This document shows positions 30,973-41,322 of a stretch of 64,000 nucleotides of DNA, in pieces. The first letter of the stretch is position 1, and the number at the start of each line of letters is the position of its first letter. Below the pieces are notes generated by a model. It saw nothing but the letters and a program-made list of their open reading frames with translations. It was not told where the DNA came from and did no database searches. The translations under genes and the position numbers were made by a program. This stretch comes from Isoetes taiwanensis (lineage: Eukaryota > Streptophyta > Lycopodiopsida > Isoetales > Isoetaceae): contig JAJEKV010000159.1 in NCBI GenBank assembly GCA_021234155.1, positions 1,075,971 through 1,139,970 of the forward strand, written 5' to 3'.

Positions 30973-31376
30973 GGTTAAAATCATATCATAAAGTCAAGCA
31001 GATTTCAGTGGTTCGTGAAGATAAGTAAGCCTGGTTATTTATAGTTATCAAGGAGGTCAATGAAATCATGAGATCTCCACGATGAGGCTAATCAATGGGA
31101 TTGATCCGAAAACGCTTCCGCAAGCTGCAAGGATTCGATCCATAAAATGATAAACCTAAGTCGATTTTGGCGGGTTCGGAATGAACCGATCAAGCTAATT
31201 AGTATGGGTTTTATGAATTCATTTGGTTGTATGACTCGACCATTGAAATTTGTTATGTTTGAACTTGAAATCTATGGTTAAGGTCAGTGAATAGCTTAAC
31301 TAATTTATCTCAAGTTAGTTGCCTATAGATGTACTTTAGGATTATTGCTTCAAGCACATACTCACATTGTTTAACA
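30973..31376 (+). repeat. 3' LTR of copia 1, right part
   Basis: It matches the 5' LTR from about 4836 to 5240 (GGTTAAAATCATATCATAAA onward) with roughly two dozen differences. It ends TTTAACA and is followed by CATAA. Confidence 0.9.
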
Positions 31377-31399
31377 CATAACACACGCAATACATATCT

Positions 31400-32260
31400 G
31401 AAACTACAAATGGTACCTCACCACCGCTCAAAGAACCGTTATGAGCCGAGAAAACCACATTTAGATATTCAACAAAAACACCATCGTATTTAAAAACAAG
31501 AGGGGAAATGTGTTCTTAGAAGGACTTGCCAAAGGCCCGAACACTAGAGTTGCACCTCGGTGGTGATAAGACTATGAGAATTCGATAACAATACAACGCG
31601 AGTTATGCTCTTGAACAATGCCACCGGCCTTGTCCGCATAAATAAAGTCTTCAGCGCCGAACAAAGACCTCTTTTCTCATCGCAAGAAAATACAGTCTAC
31701 TGAAGTCCTCATCTGCATAACCATCCGCACACGCAAAGAAAGGATCACCTTTGTCTCATCCAAACCGTATGATCGTAGCCATAATACCAAACCGATGATC
31801 GTGAGCCATTGACTCGCAAAATGACATGGCGATTTTAACAAAGTCGCTATATTCAATCCTCGTAGGCGCAATTTCAACACTATCTCGCCACTTGAAACAA
31901 AACAAATTGTGATTCACACCATCGCAGTCCCCACCGCAAAAGGAACCATCAATAGGCGCAATCCCATAGTTCTTAATGTCTAACCAAGTTCCGGCTTAAG
32001 GAATGGCGCAGCAATGCCTCGATCCACTTCCTTCCATCGACCGCTATGGTTTCACAAGCATATCGACTACCACACCGCCATCACAACACATTTCCTTTGC
32101 ATGTGGAGCCCGGCCCACTTTGTATGCCTATATTGCATAAGTACAAGGACTCAGATACAATTCCTAAATTGCATCAAGGAAAACAATTTTGCTGCCGCAC
32201 TCCTGGAGAGTCCCACCCGAGTTTCGGCTCCAAACAAAACGATAACCCATCTCTGAATTA
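31400..32260 (-). other. Protein-like minus-strand pieces, unrecognised gene
   Basis: The minus strand shows short protein-like stretches in changing frames: CGGDCDGVNHNLFCFKWRDS and EYSDFVKIAMSFCESMAHDH near 31800-31950, LFGAEDFIYADKAGGIVQEH near 31600-31670, and KYDGVFVEYLNVVFSAHNGS near 31430-31490. The last is followed by a GGTGAGG donor-like site. They lie upstream, in host coordinates, of the unknown piece at 4274-4640 on the same strand, so both may belong to one gene with the copia in an intron. I do not recognise the family. Frame changes suggest a pseudogene. Confidence 0.3.
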
Positions 32261-32261
32261 A

Positions 32262-34600
32262 TGGAATCGCTGCATTGACTAAAAGCATTGGCATAATTCA
32301 AGTCTTCAACCCAAGACTCTTCTATTCGTGATCAAGCAACTCAGAAACTAGATGCCATCAAAAACTAGCTTAAAATTGCTCAGGAATCCAGTTGCCGCAT
32401 ACTCGAATCCTTTATATAAGGAACAATGACAAGTGTCAAGTGTCAGTACCGACTTCAAGTTAAAACAAGGCTTAGATTCATTTCCAAAACGAACTCCACT
32501 GCACCAACAACTTCAAAATCTTGCTCAAAACGAACTGAACTAAACTAAACAATAGTCACTGACTGAAAATCACACATCTACCTTGTCGTGTCCTTGTCGT
32601 GGTCATACTGTGCCACCATTCCATTCAATTTTGAGTTATTTTCCCCTACTAACCAAACTGAGATCCTCTATAAAAGCACAACCTTTGTAAACTCTTAAAA
32701 TTTCCATTCTACAAAAGCCACGCCATTACACAAGAATCAATCCCTTTGTCCAAATCATAAGGCCCGCAAAAGACCCTGTGGAGTAGTTTTTAATGGTGTA
32801 ATGTCGTTTTGTTTGTTTGTTTGTTTTTTTTTTTTTTTAACCTTCTTTAGCAGCCGCGGAGCTATTTCATCCAGAGCCAAAATTAGGGTGTTGCTTTTTC
32901 CCGGACGGTAAGAGGAAGATTTCTTTTGTTCTTATATGAAGCTAAGGCATAAAACGATGGCGGCCAAAGCAGTAACCAATTTGTAAGCCACGGTCTTATG
33001 CGGATTTTAATTTGTTCCTCGCACCATATGTAGCCACCTTCACTACTAGGTTACAATGGGTTCAAACCCCAAAAAATGCGCTACTGCTACTATGATAGAA
33101 AACCCATTAACGATTCAAATCCCATTATTGATACATGTTTTTCACTCCACAAATTTCAAGATCTACTTATCAATGTTGGCAATGGTGCTTTATGTCCTTG
33201 TACCTATCACGTGGAGAGGCCCCAAGGGGGCAAAATGTCCATCAACATGTGTTTATAACAAGTCTATAAGCCATAGACATGCTCATTGCTTATTCCATAT
33301 TGTGAGCCCTACTAGGTGTTTATGATTGTTGCCTTATGCATGCTTCTTCTTCTTCTTCTAACCATGCAAACTCTATATCAATATGATTAAAGCAAGTTGA
33401 AGTTGAAGAATAGGAACATTGTTGCCATCCCCAAGATCCCAAAGGGTCCAACGCCAACGGGCAACCCCTTGATTTTTCTTTTCCTTTTCTGGAATTTGGC
33501 TCGCCGATTTAAAATCAGGGTCTCAATTACGGGGTTGTGGTTGGTTGAATCACTAGATTTGAACATGGATTCGAATCACTAATTTGCAATCAGGCCTTGT
33601 AGAACCGATTTTGTTTGATCGGCTTCGGGCTTATCTTCTCCCATTCCTTTGCAGTGGCGAACAAAGTGATAATGGCACCTACAAGCCTCTGAGCAGGAGG
33701 TCTCCTATCAGATGGGTCATTTTTTTTCTCATCACCTCCTATCTCTTCTCCATTGCTTATATGCTCTTTTCTAATTTGACATCTTGATAAAATTGCATGC
33801 CATCTCCAATATCTAGAATATGAACTAAAGGCTAAAGTTGTTTTGGAACTTACGTTATATGGTTTATCTCTTCTGGAGCTATAGCTGGCTCCCTCACATT
33901 GCCAGTTTATTATGTGACGAGCTGGGCTGGTAGATTGAAATCTATCTGGAACTCCTCCATTCAGCAAGCAAGGGCAAATTGTTCTGTGGGTTGTGGTGGG
34001 TAGGCGCATCGTCATAGCCGGAGACCCGGCTGTTGTCCGCCCAACTTTGGCGTGCACTTGTATTTTGCAAAACTGAACCGATTAGAGTCACTGAACCGAT
34101 TAGAGCTGAAAAGTGACAACTAAATATGAAACTTCACTAGGATTAAAACAAAAAGATAACATTTACTTGAAATACCTAACAAAAAGATAACTTTTACTTG
34201 AAATACCTAACAAACAGAACGAAAATGACATGCAGTAACGAAACCCACATATCCAATCAGGGATAAGGTTAGGAGCCGGCTTGCCTGATCTTCGATTATG
34301 GATTGCTCCTAAAACCGATCGATTCCGTTCAAAAATCCTGTATAACACCAGTCCACGAAGGTCGAAGGCAATTTGTATTCCGAATCGAGTCAAAACGAGG
34401 CAGTAACGGCAACATTTGAAGCAGCTAAAACTGCGTTTGAGCTGTGGTCTAATTGGCCAGCCCTTGGATTGAAAGTAAAACATCATCTGTACGAGGTGAA
34501 CTTAGATACAAAGAACCATTTGGGAATGAAATAGCAACCACCCAGGTTGGGTTCAATATCGATACTGAGCCAGATAGAGCAAAATGGTGGGGAAAATTCT
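32262..34600. other. No gene seen
   Basis: Intergenic sequence with a T-rich run (TTTG units then poly-T, about 32808-32838), a (CTT)n stretch near 33343-33358, and short frames on both strands without domains (including 33590-34057 minus and 33056-33325 plus). Near 34155-34210 an AAAAAGATAAC...TTTACTTGAAATACCTAAC unit is repeated in tandem. Confidence 0.5.
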
Positions 34601-34621
34601 GTCAACAGTGTGTTTCGCACC

Positions 34622-34716
34622 ATGCTATCGAGCACACTATAGAAACCACTTGTTTTTTATTATTATCTATCGAGCACACTATAGAAACCACTTGTTTTTT
34701 ATTATTATTTTGCGTT
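34622..34716 (+). repeat. Tandem duplication of about 46 bp
   Basis: CTATCGAGCACACTATAGAA...CTTGTTTTTTATTATTAT occurs twice back to back (about 34625 and 34667). Confidence 0.85.
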
Positions 34717-35163
34717 GTGCTGGTAAGCATCCTTCAGCAGAGTGATAGTATTTTCGAGCGGCATGACCTCTGAGTTTGAGTATCATTATTTCCCTCTTTC
34801 TCTGTTGCCAACATTCAGTAGCGTTATCTGATTGCATCTAGTGGACAGGCTTTGCAAGAGTTGCCTTAGCTTTAGAGAGGTCCAGAATGGAGACAGCATA
34901 TTCTACTAAACACAAGCATAGCATCTACTTTAGGGGTCCTAAAGCTTCCAAGTTAGATTGGTGAATATTCTACAAAAGACTTATTGACCTTGCAGCCCCA
35001 TGTTAATATCATACCATAAGAAAACGCTAGAATCTTTCTATAACACTAGCCCATGCCGCATACTGATACAGCATTTGGGCTCATTGGTGACAAAATTATG
35101 ATCTATGGTGACAAAATTATGATCTATGATCATCTGTGACAGTATTCGAGGCTTATAACAAAC
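34717..35163. other. Flank downstream of the RING gene; no gene seen
   Basis: No coding sequence. A 21-base unit TGGTGACAAAATTATGATCTA is repeated in tandem near 35088-35130. The interval would contain the 3' UTR of the minus-strand gene ending at 35164. Confidence 0.5.
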
Positions 35164-37525
35164 CTATTGAAGACCAAACAAAACATCAGGTAACTTGGTT
35201 GGTTTACTCTTTATCTGTGCTCTACATAATGGGCATTCTTTCCTCTTCTGATGTTCCCAGATATCAATTGCACATGTCATGCATACCTTTGCATGACCAC
35301 AGGGCAATAACGCTCTACCACCTGCTGCATCGTCTTGAAAATTGAAAGCACAAACTGCACATTCTTCCTGCAAAGAAGCACACAAAAGCTATTAGATGTT
35401 CCTCATGTTAATATAGCTCTAGTAAAGCAACTTACATCATTTACAGATTCAGCAACCTTCTTTGCTTCAGCATCCTTCTTTAATTTTTCCTGCTCAGCCA
35501 GCCATTGTTCAAGCAATGCTTGTTTCTGGTTCTGACTTTCCTCCACGAGCTGCATGCAACAAACTTGCCATCAGAACATACACATGATTAAAGCACAAGA
35601 CTAGTAAGATATCTATTAGTACTACAAGGTCCTGGATGTGGGTGCAATTGGAGAGAATGACAGATTCTTTTGTGCATTGCTCTAAATATCATTGTAAAGC
35701 ATAATTCATCCCTAATGTTTCTATAAATGCACAAAATGAACATTGTTTATTTCCTAATATAAAAAATGCATAGAGATGGACTACCTATAAATTGAAGGAA
35801 CTTGTTAGATTAATATTGAAAGTGTTTACCCTCATCTTTTCTTTTTCTTGCTCTTGCATAAGTGCCTTCTCTCTTTCCCGAGCCTGCTCATTGAACTTAG
35901 CCTCCTCTTCCAGAAGCCTCTTCTCAAATAGTTCTTGCTTCTTTAGAGCTTCTTCTTCTTTATCTAGCAACTCTTTTGCCCTGTACATAAAGTTATCTAT
36001 CACCATACTCATTAGCCTATGACAAGGTTATTACCACTATGGAAAGATGTGACTGTAGCTCTAAACATGCAACTTTTAATTTTCCTATATGCTCCCATGA
36101 CCTATTTTACTATCTAAATGCTCTGAATGATCTAAGAATCTCACAGGCGTTGTGCTCGCTCTGTTGTTTGCTCAAAGCAATTGCGCAGATAGCCAATCTC
36201 ATGTAAACGTGTAACCCTGTGGTGCGCCATTCTACTTTTTTCTTCTGCTAATTTGGCATGCAGTTTTCTTTCTCTTTCACTGCTTTGGGCATCAAGTTGC
36301 CTCAGCTGGGTGAGAAACATGTCTTGTTGCAATCTAAACTGCAAGGAACAACAAAATATAAGTTCCTCACCAAATAATTAACATCAACAACTGCAAAACA
36401 CACACACACACAAAAAAAAAAGGGGAGGGAACACCACCTCTTCTATGCGGCGCTGCTCCATCTCTTCTGATCGCCTCTTTTGCAACTCGAGCTCCTCCTG
36501 CTTCTTTTGTAAACGAAGCTCTAATAATTGCTGACTTGATCTCACCTCTTCATGGTGTTCTTTCAATTTTTCTAGATCAAGCTGCTTTCCTCGATAAAGA
36601 GCCTTCTCTTGATCATACTTCTGTTGGTGCAAGCAAGGATAATAGGTTAGTCTTCAAAAAGTAAGCAAAAAACTATTTGATATACATGAAGTCAACTTCT
36701 AGCTGCCATAAAAGTTTGATACAAGGATATGTTAAATCGGTTAGTCCTGATTAAGACAATCCATACCTGTTTCTCTTGCTTCACAGCATTTTTCACTTTC
36801 TCTTGGCAGTTCTCAAGAGACCATGCAATATCCAGCAGAGGTTGCTTAGTTTCCATGTCAACAGCCTCCGCCAAGTATCCACAGGCATGCCGGCATCTGA
36901 AAGACGCCGCTTTTCCTCGTCCTTCCCTTGCAAGCTGTTCTGCCAACCCTCTTGCTTCAACATAGCAAAGAGGTTCATCCTTGAAGACAAGGAAATAAGT
37001 TGAATCATTGTTCCGAGCTCGCACAACCTGTGCAATATTGGCTGCTGCAACATGGGGAAGGAGAGACACAGGATCTTTATGATGGACATTCTCCATAATA
37101 AGTATTGGAGGCCACACCACTTTCTGGCTAACTGAAGTGTGTGGCTGTGCAGCCCTAGTCTCAAGACCAACTTCTCTTCCTGGTTCTGAGACTAGGGCCT
37201 CTTCCAACGCCCTGTATAATCCACGATGCTGAATTCTCTTCTTCTTTTTGAATGTACCAGCATGTGCAAACAAAGCTTTCCAACCAGGAAATCTAGGCCT
37301 TGTAGGGCAGGCCTCACAAATCCTGATTGTCCTATCTGTAACTAAATTCGGTACTTCATTTCCAACAGCAGACTTAACAAGTGGAGAATAATACCTGTAA
37401 GCCTTCTCCTCTGCTATTTCTTTTTCATCATCCTCCATTTCACTATCATCGTCCTCCTCCTCCTCTGCTAGTGACTCATCCGATTCTTCATCCTCCATCT
37501 TCTTTTTTCCATGGCGTCCAGACAT
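35164..37525 (-). CDS. SGS3-like zf-XS/XS, coiled-coil, RING-HC protein (six exons)
   Basis: Six minus-strand exons join without a frame break: 36767-37525, 36438-36620, 36145-36338, 35830-35980, 35436-35549 and 35164-35367. They sum to 1605 bases, 534 residues plus stop. All introns are GT-AG. The first ATG (37525) gives MSGRHGKKKMEDEE. Residues 10-45 are strongly acidic. Residues 70-110 (CEACPTRPRFPGWKALFAHA) look like the zf-XS finger. Residues 136-240, starting KVVWPPILIMENVH and including YFLVFKDEPLCYVEARGLA, resemble an XS domain. Residues 254-467 are Glu/Lys/Gln/Arg-rich coiled coil. Residues 470-515 form a C3HC4 RING (CAVC, CGHAKVC, CPLC). XS proteins such as SGS3 and IDN2 act in double-stranded-RNA silencing; RING-HC domains usually recruit E2 ubiquitin enzymes. 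The pairing suggests a ubiquitin-linked RNA-silencing or RNA-binding factor, which is inference. The XS call is weaker than the RING call. Confidence 0.85.
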
Positions 37526-38546
37526 GGCAACAGAATCTAACAAGAACACAGAATGGGTTCACTTACAAGCAAAGGCCGTCGACAGAATGCAGGGAACTTC
37601 AGATACACCTACGACCATTGAAGATCGAGAAATCCCAACCCTGTATTTCAATTATGAATATGAATACAGTTTTTCCAACAATACATCATGTCATGATCGA
37701 ACCATTGGGATCGTATACAAAAGGCAACAAAGACATATATCACGATCATATATGTATCATGATGTATATCATTATAATCGGGGGTAGATAAAGTGATCAA
37801 TTTCTACAGGTTGGGATTTGTTGAATTTCAAGCCATACCTTACATGATTGTCCTCAAGCTGTTACTTTATTACAAACTGACAAATGTCGATTCGAGTTGA
37901 CAAACTAGATTGCATGTTAAACATGTACCTAATTTGACCTTGCGGCTGAAAAGCAACGGGGTCGTATTTCAATTGTTGCCATTTTCTCTCCCCACGACGC
38001 ATTGTCCACAGCGCAAGAGTTGAGGCTCCTAAATGGGAATGGAATTTTCAGTTTCAGCACGAGGTTAGCAAGTTTTCAGCTGGCCCATTGTGATCTGTCC
38101 ATGTGAATCCTCCATAAGATGGATGTAGACAAAACAGAATTTCGTTGAAGCAAAGATAGCAGTATGGGTATTTTGTCACTCTTCTTGAGAAAACCCTAGA
38201 AAATCCAAAATACATACCCTACAATTTGCCCTTTGATAGTGTGTTTAGGCCAAGCTCTGCAATGATAGAGCTCCTTGAATACGTAATGAAACATGATTTT
38301 TGTTGTGTACCCGTCTTGAAGTTGGCACTGTTGTATATGTCTTATCTTAGTTCCAAGTGCATGGGTGAGAAACACAAGGCTTAGGAAGTACAACCATTTT
38401 GTTTTTTATGTTTACTTCTTGTAATCTATTTTTGATCAACCGACTATTTTGTTTTCCTTAGCTTGGCAGAATTGAATTGAATTGAATCGTCCACGAGGAT
38501 AAGGTCGAGTTTCTGCCTCATTAATTCATATTTTTCTATTGGTATG
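37526..38546. other. Upstream flank of the RING gene
   Basis: Probably holds the 5' UTR and promoter of the minus-strand gene; no clear TATA box or start site can be fixed. Short plus frames at 37381-37791 overlap the gene antisense and look spurious. Confidence 0.45.
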
Positions 38547-38771
38547 CTTTTGGTTTTGGTAACACACTAGTTCTTGCAACTATAGGTCTCGAGTTCGAGA
38601 CTGCCCAGAATCGCACTCTGAACTGTTGGGTGTCAAAACCCACAGACGCAATGTAAAGTGGTTGGGGGAAGGGCCCAACTGAGCAATGTAGTGTGGTGTG
38701 TGGTCACATGTCCAGTTGGATGCTGCCTAGTGGCGTGACGTTAAAATACTATCTATCTATCTATCTATCTT
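38547..38771 (+). mobile_element. SINE candidate (tRNA-like head, CTAT repeat tail)
   Basis: About 225 bp. A tRNA-type B box-like GAGTTCGAGACTG lies near 38591, with an A-box-like TGGTAACACACTAG upstream. A tRNA-unrelated body follows, and the 3' end is (CTAT)n at about 38747-38770. TTGGTATG occurs directly before (38539-38546) and after (38772-38779), a plausible 8 bp target duplication. The call depends on these weak boxes. Confidence 0.45.
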
Positions 38772-38797
38772 TTGGTATGGCATTAGGGCTTTTTAAA

Positions 38798-39402
38798 GGT
38801 AGGTGTTTCATTCATCTCCGCAATTTTCTATAATGGTTTAGAGTGGGTAGCTGCACATTTGCAAGCTACCCACCAAAAAAATGAAAAAACACAGGGAATA
38901 TCCAGTTATATCACATGGACCCCCAAAATAAAAATTTTAAAGAGGTCTTGGCACGGGGCTTGGACAAAATTTAAGTCTATAAAAAACACTTCTATAAAAA
39001 AACACCCACGATGCAAGTAGGAACCGGACCTGCATTCAACTGTACTTGCACATCACCAACACTAGCACACAATGATAAGAAAACAATAACCTCGAAAAGC
39101 GGGGGGTTGTTCAGACATGCCACACCACAAAACCTCAAAAAACGAGGGGTTGGTCATGTGTGCCACATGATTAAAAAAAAAAAACAACATTTACATGAAT
39201 ATACAGAAAACTAAGAGAGGGAGGGTGGGAATCAAGAGTACTACTAAGAGATGAGAAAGCACAGATGAGAAGCCGATAAAGAACCTTTGAAGAAATAGCG
39301 ATCCCCAATAAACTAGAGGTCCAGAAAATGCATGCTATGCATGCGTGCGAGACATGCATGCTCACCCATTCTAGAATCCCGATCCAATGGCTTGGATCGA
39401 TT
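38798..39402 (-). repeat. Dispersed repeat 'R', copy 1
   Basis: The minus strand begins ATCGATCCAAGCCATTGGAT, then GAGCATGCATGTCTCGCACG, and ends near a GCTACCCACT motif and GATGAATGA. It matches 62390-63057 over its length at moderate identity. It contains two short stem-loops (CCTC/GAGG type) followed by T-runs. No protein domain is seen. It could be the 5' UTR of a non-LTR element or a non-autonomous repeat. Confidence 0.75.
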
Positions 39403-40309
39403 ACATTTCTTGCTTATTACATTTTTCTCTCGTTGTGACAGCCTTCGAGGCAGTACTATTCATGTGTTATCGTGTTTAGCCTCATGATGTATTCTTTGAT
39501 CAGTTGACGGATTTTTTCCTTTCCTCTTAGCTTTGTATTAGTTATATTTGGCTGCTTGTTGGCGATTTGTTAACATTCATCTATCTTTGTTGTTTTATAG
39601 TTTTCAAGTATTCTATAGAAAGAATCATGTTTTGGCTTGACTTCCTTTGTCCACAATGATAATTCACTGTCAAATGACTCAAATGATGCTACAAAGATCT
39701 CTCTTTCATTTGAATAATGACGCAATGATCTTTTTCTACTGAATCTACTGAATCTACTTAATTTTTCTACTGAATCTATGTTTTTTTATAATGACCCATT
39801 CAATTGTTTTAGGAGTATGGTCTATCGTATCAGGAATGGTGATTTATGCATCCATATCAAATCCCTAGAACTCCCTATCATTGTGCTACATATTCTTGCT
39901 ATTTATTGCTATTTCTTGCTTCATGGCTATCCTGACCACTGGTCAAGGGAATAATATGGCATATGTTGAGGATCAAGCAATCTAACCATCCTCTTGGGAT
40001 CAATAAGTTTAAGATACCAAACGTCTAAAAATACAATGTTTTGCTATGAAAAATTCTCCATTGTTGGTCTTACATTTGTGTATAAATCAAATGTTGATAC
40101 ATGGACGAATGAATAGGAGGTCCCAAATGAATACATTTTTACAACAAATACTTTATGGCTGGCAAATACAAGGGAATTTGCATAAAATACACAATGGTCA
40201 AACAAATGCTTTGTGGTTCACTAGTACAAGCGAATTATACATAATGGTTCACCTTGCATAGATCACATTTGGGTGAAAAACAATATTTATCCGGAACACT
40301 CTGGTAACA
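39403..40309. other. No gene seen
   Basis: AT-rich sequence with short local duplications (TACTGAATCTACT near 39737-39775; AAATACAA/TTTGTGGTTCAC-like echoes near 40140-40230). No convincing frame. Confidence 0.5.
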
Positions 40310-40365
40310 ATCACATTATCAATGTGATGTAAACATTCTTGTAATAATCACATCATCAATGTGAT
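40310..40365. repeat. Two tandem near-palindromes ATCACATxATCAATGTGAT
   Basis: 40310-40328 and 40347-40365 are each self-complementary in their ATCACAT/ATGTGAT arms. They differ by one base and are 37 bases apart. A related GATCACATTTGGG lies at 40260. Confidence 0.7.
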
Positions 40366-40600
40366 CAAATCTACGTACAAAAGTCTCAACAGTGCGGCGG
40401 AGACCTGGCCACCAATAATCTTGAGCAATAAGTTCCAGAGTCTTGGCAATGCCAAAATGGCCAGCGAGAGGAAATTAAGGCGTAGATCGGATATAACCCA
40501 AGCTTCCAGGGCATCATCCCGGAATATACGTAAGTCCATCTTTAAATAGAAGTCCATCTCGAACTCAAAAATGATGATGAGTCCAACCTCATTTGTCGGA
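40366..40600 (-). mobile_element. Ty3/gypsy integrase fragment
   Basis: The minus strand reads DGLLFKDGLTYIP, then GHFGIAKTLELIAQDYWWPG and LRRTVETFVRR. This is the zinc-binding N-terminal part of a gypsy integrase. It is frameshifted, and no LTR or other domain is attached, so it is a scrap next to the P450 pseudogene. Confidence 0.75.
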
Positions 40601-41121
40601 AGATGATGCTTGGAGTAAAGATGTGATATTACATCCTCGCGCCAATAAATCGAAGGAAGAGATGTTCGAACAGACCCAACAAGGATGTATCCGTGAGGCC
40701 TCTCAACAAAGTGTGTATGCATGCGACAATGCAAAATTCTTCAACCATATCCACATCCTCGTCCCTTCCTTAGAGCGATTTAAAGGTATGAGCTGGAGTC
40801 GAGAATAGCCATTCTAGCACTTGGGCAAGTCCTTCTACCTGCTCCAAAAGGTAAGAGGACTAAAAAAATCATAGCCCCTATATTCATCTTTCCTTCTCAA
40901 AACTTCTCGAATGAATTGTCTCGTGGTTTCTTCCCGCCATCGGTTCCCATTGATGGCAAACATTGATATGCACCGTGAAAGAAGGTGTATGCCAAATCCA
41001 AAGAACAGCATAGCCTTTGGGTGCCGTAGTCGTGGCGCGACGGCGGTCAGCAGGATAAGACGTAGGGTTTCCTTTGTACAACTTCGCTAAGATATGTTAA
41101 CTTGTCAAGATCATCTTTCCT

Positions 41122-41322
41122 TGTTAGGCGCGAACCAAGTAGCGTTTGAACGCCTCACGCCTGAATCAGCCAAAGGACAAAATCCCATGAAAGACACAAA
41201 TCATATGAATGGTAGAGTCACGTCAGAGTGAATCACCGATGTATTGTATATATCTGTTGTAACTATTTTTTGTTCATTCAATACAAAAGCCATCTATCTA
41301 TTTCCACCATATTCTGTTTACA
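41122..41322 (+). repeat. 5' LTR of copia 2
   Basis: 201 bp, TGTTAGGCG to GTTTACA. The primer site TGGTATCAGACGC follows. Confidence 0.8.

Larger units (their letters stand above)
4682..31376 (+). mobile_element. Ty1/copia retrotransposon 'copia 1', 3' LTR split by a nested insertion
   Basis: The element runs from TGTTGAAAATG at 4682 to TTTAACA at 31376 and is flanked by CATAA on both sides. Its own length, without the 21.2 kb insertion at 9725-30968 and the duplicated CAAA, is about 5.45 kb, a normal size for copia. Order of parts: 5' LTR, tRNA-iMet type primer site, gag with two zinc knuckles, then protease, integrase, RT and RNase H in copia order, then a repeat-rich tail and 3' LTR. The LTR halves left of the split differ little; the right halves differ much more. 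gag is frameshifted and RNase H has a deletion, so it is defective. Confidence 0.9.

Noticed and set aside
33590-34057. 155-codon minus frame
   Set aside because: No domain or protein-like periodicity, no splice context, and a competing open frame on the other strand.
37381-37791. 136-codon plus frame
   Set aside because: Antisense to exon 1 of the RING gene, which has matching splice sites and a continuous 534-residue product.
38747-38770. CRISPR-like or satellite array from the CTAT run
   Set aside because: A simple microsatellite; no spacer structure, and the context fits a SINE tail.
40884-41081. Frame AKLYKGNPTSYPADRRRATT tested as part of the adjacent gypsy scrap
   Set aside because: Neighbouring frames on the same strand give the P450 segments DLDKLTYLSEVV and PFGAGRRTCPS in the right order, so this DNA belongs to the P450 pseudogene.
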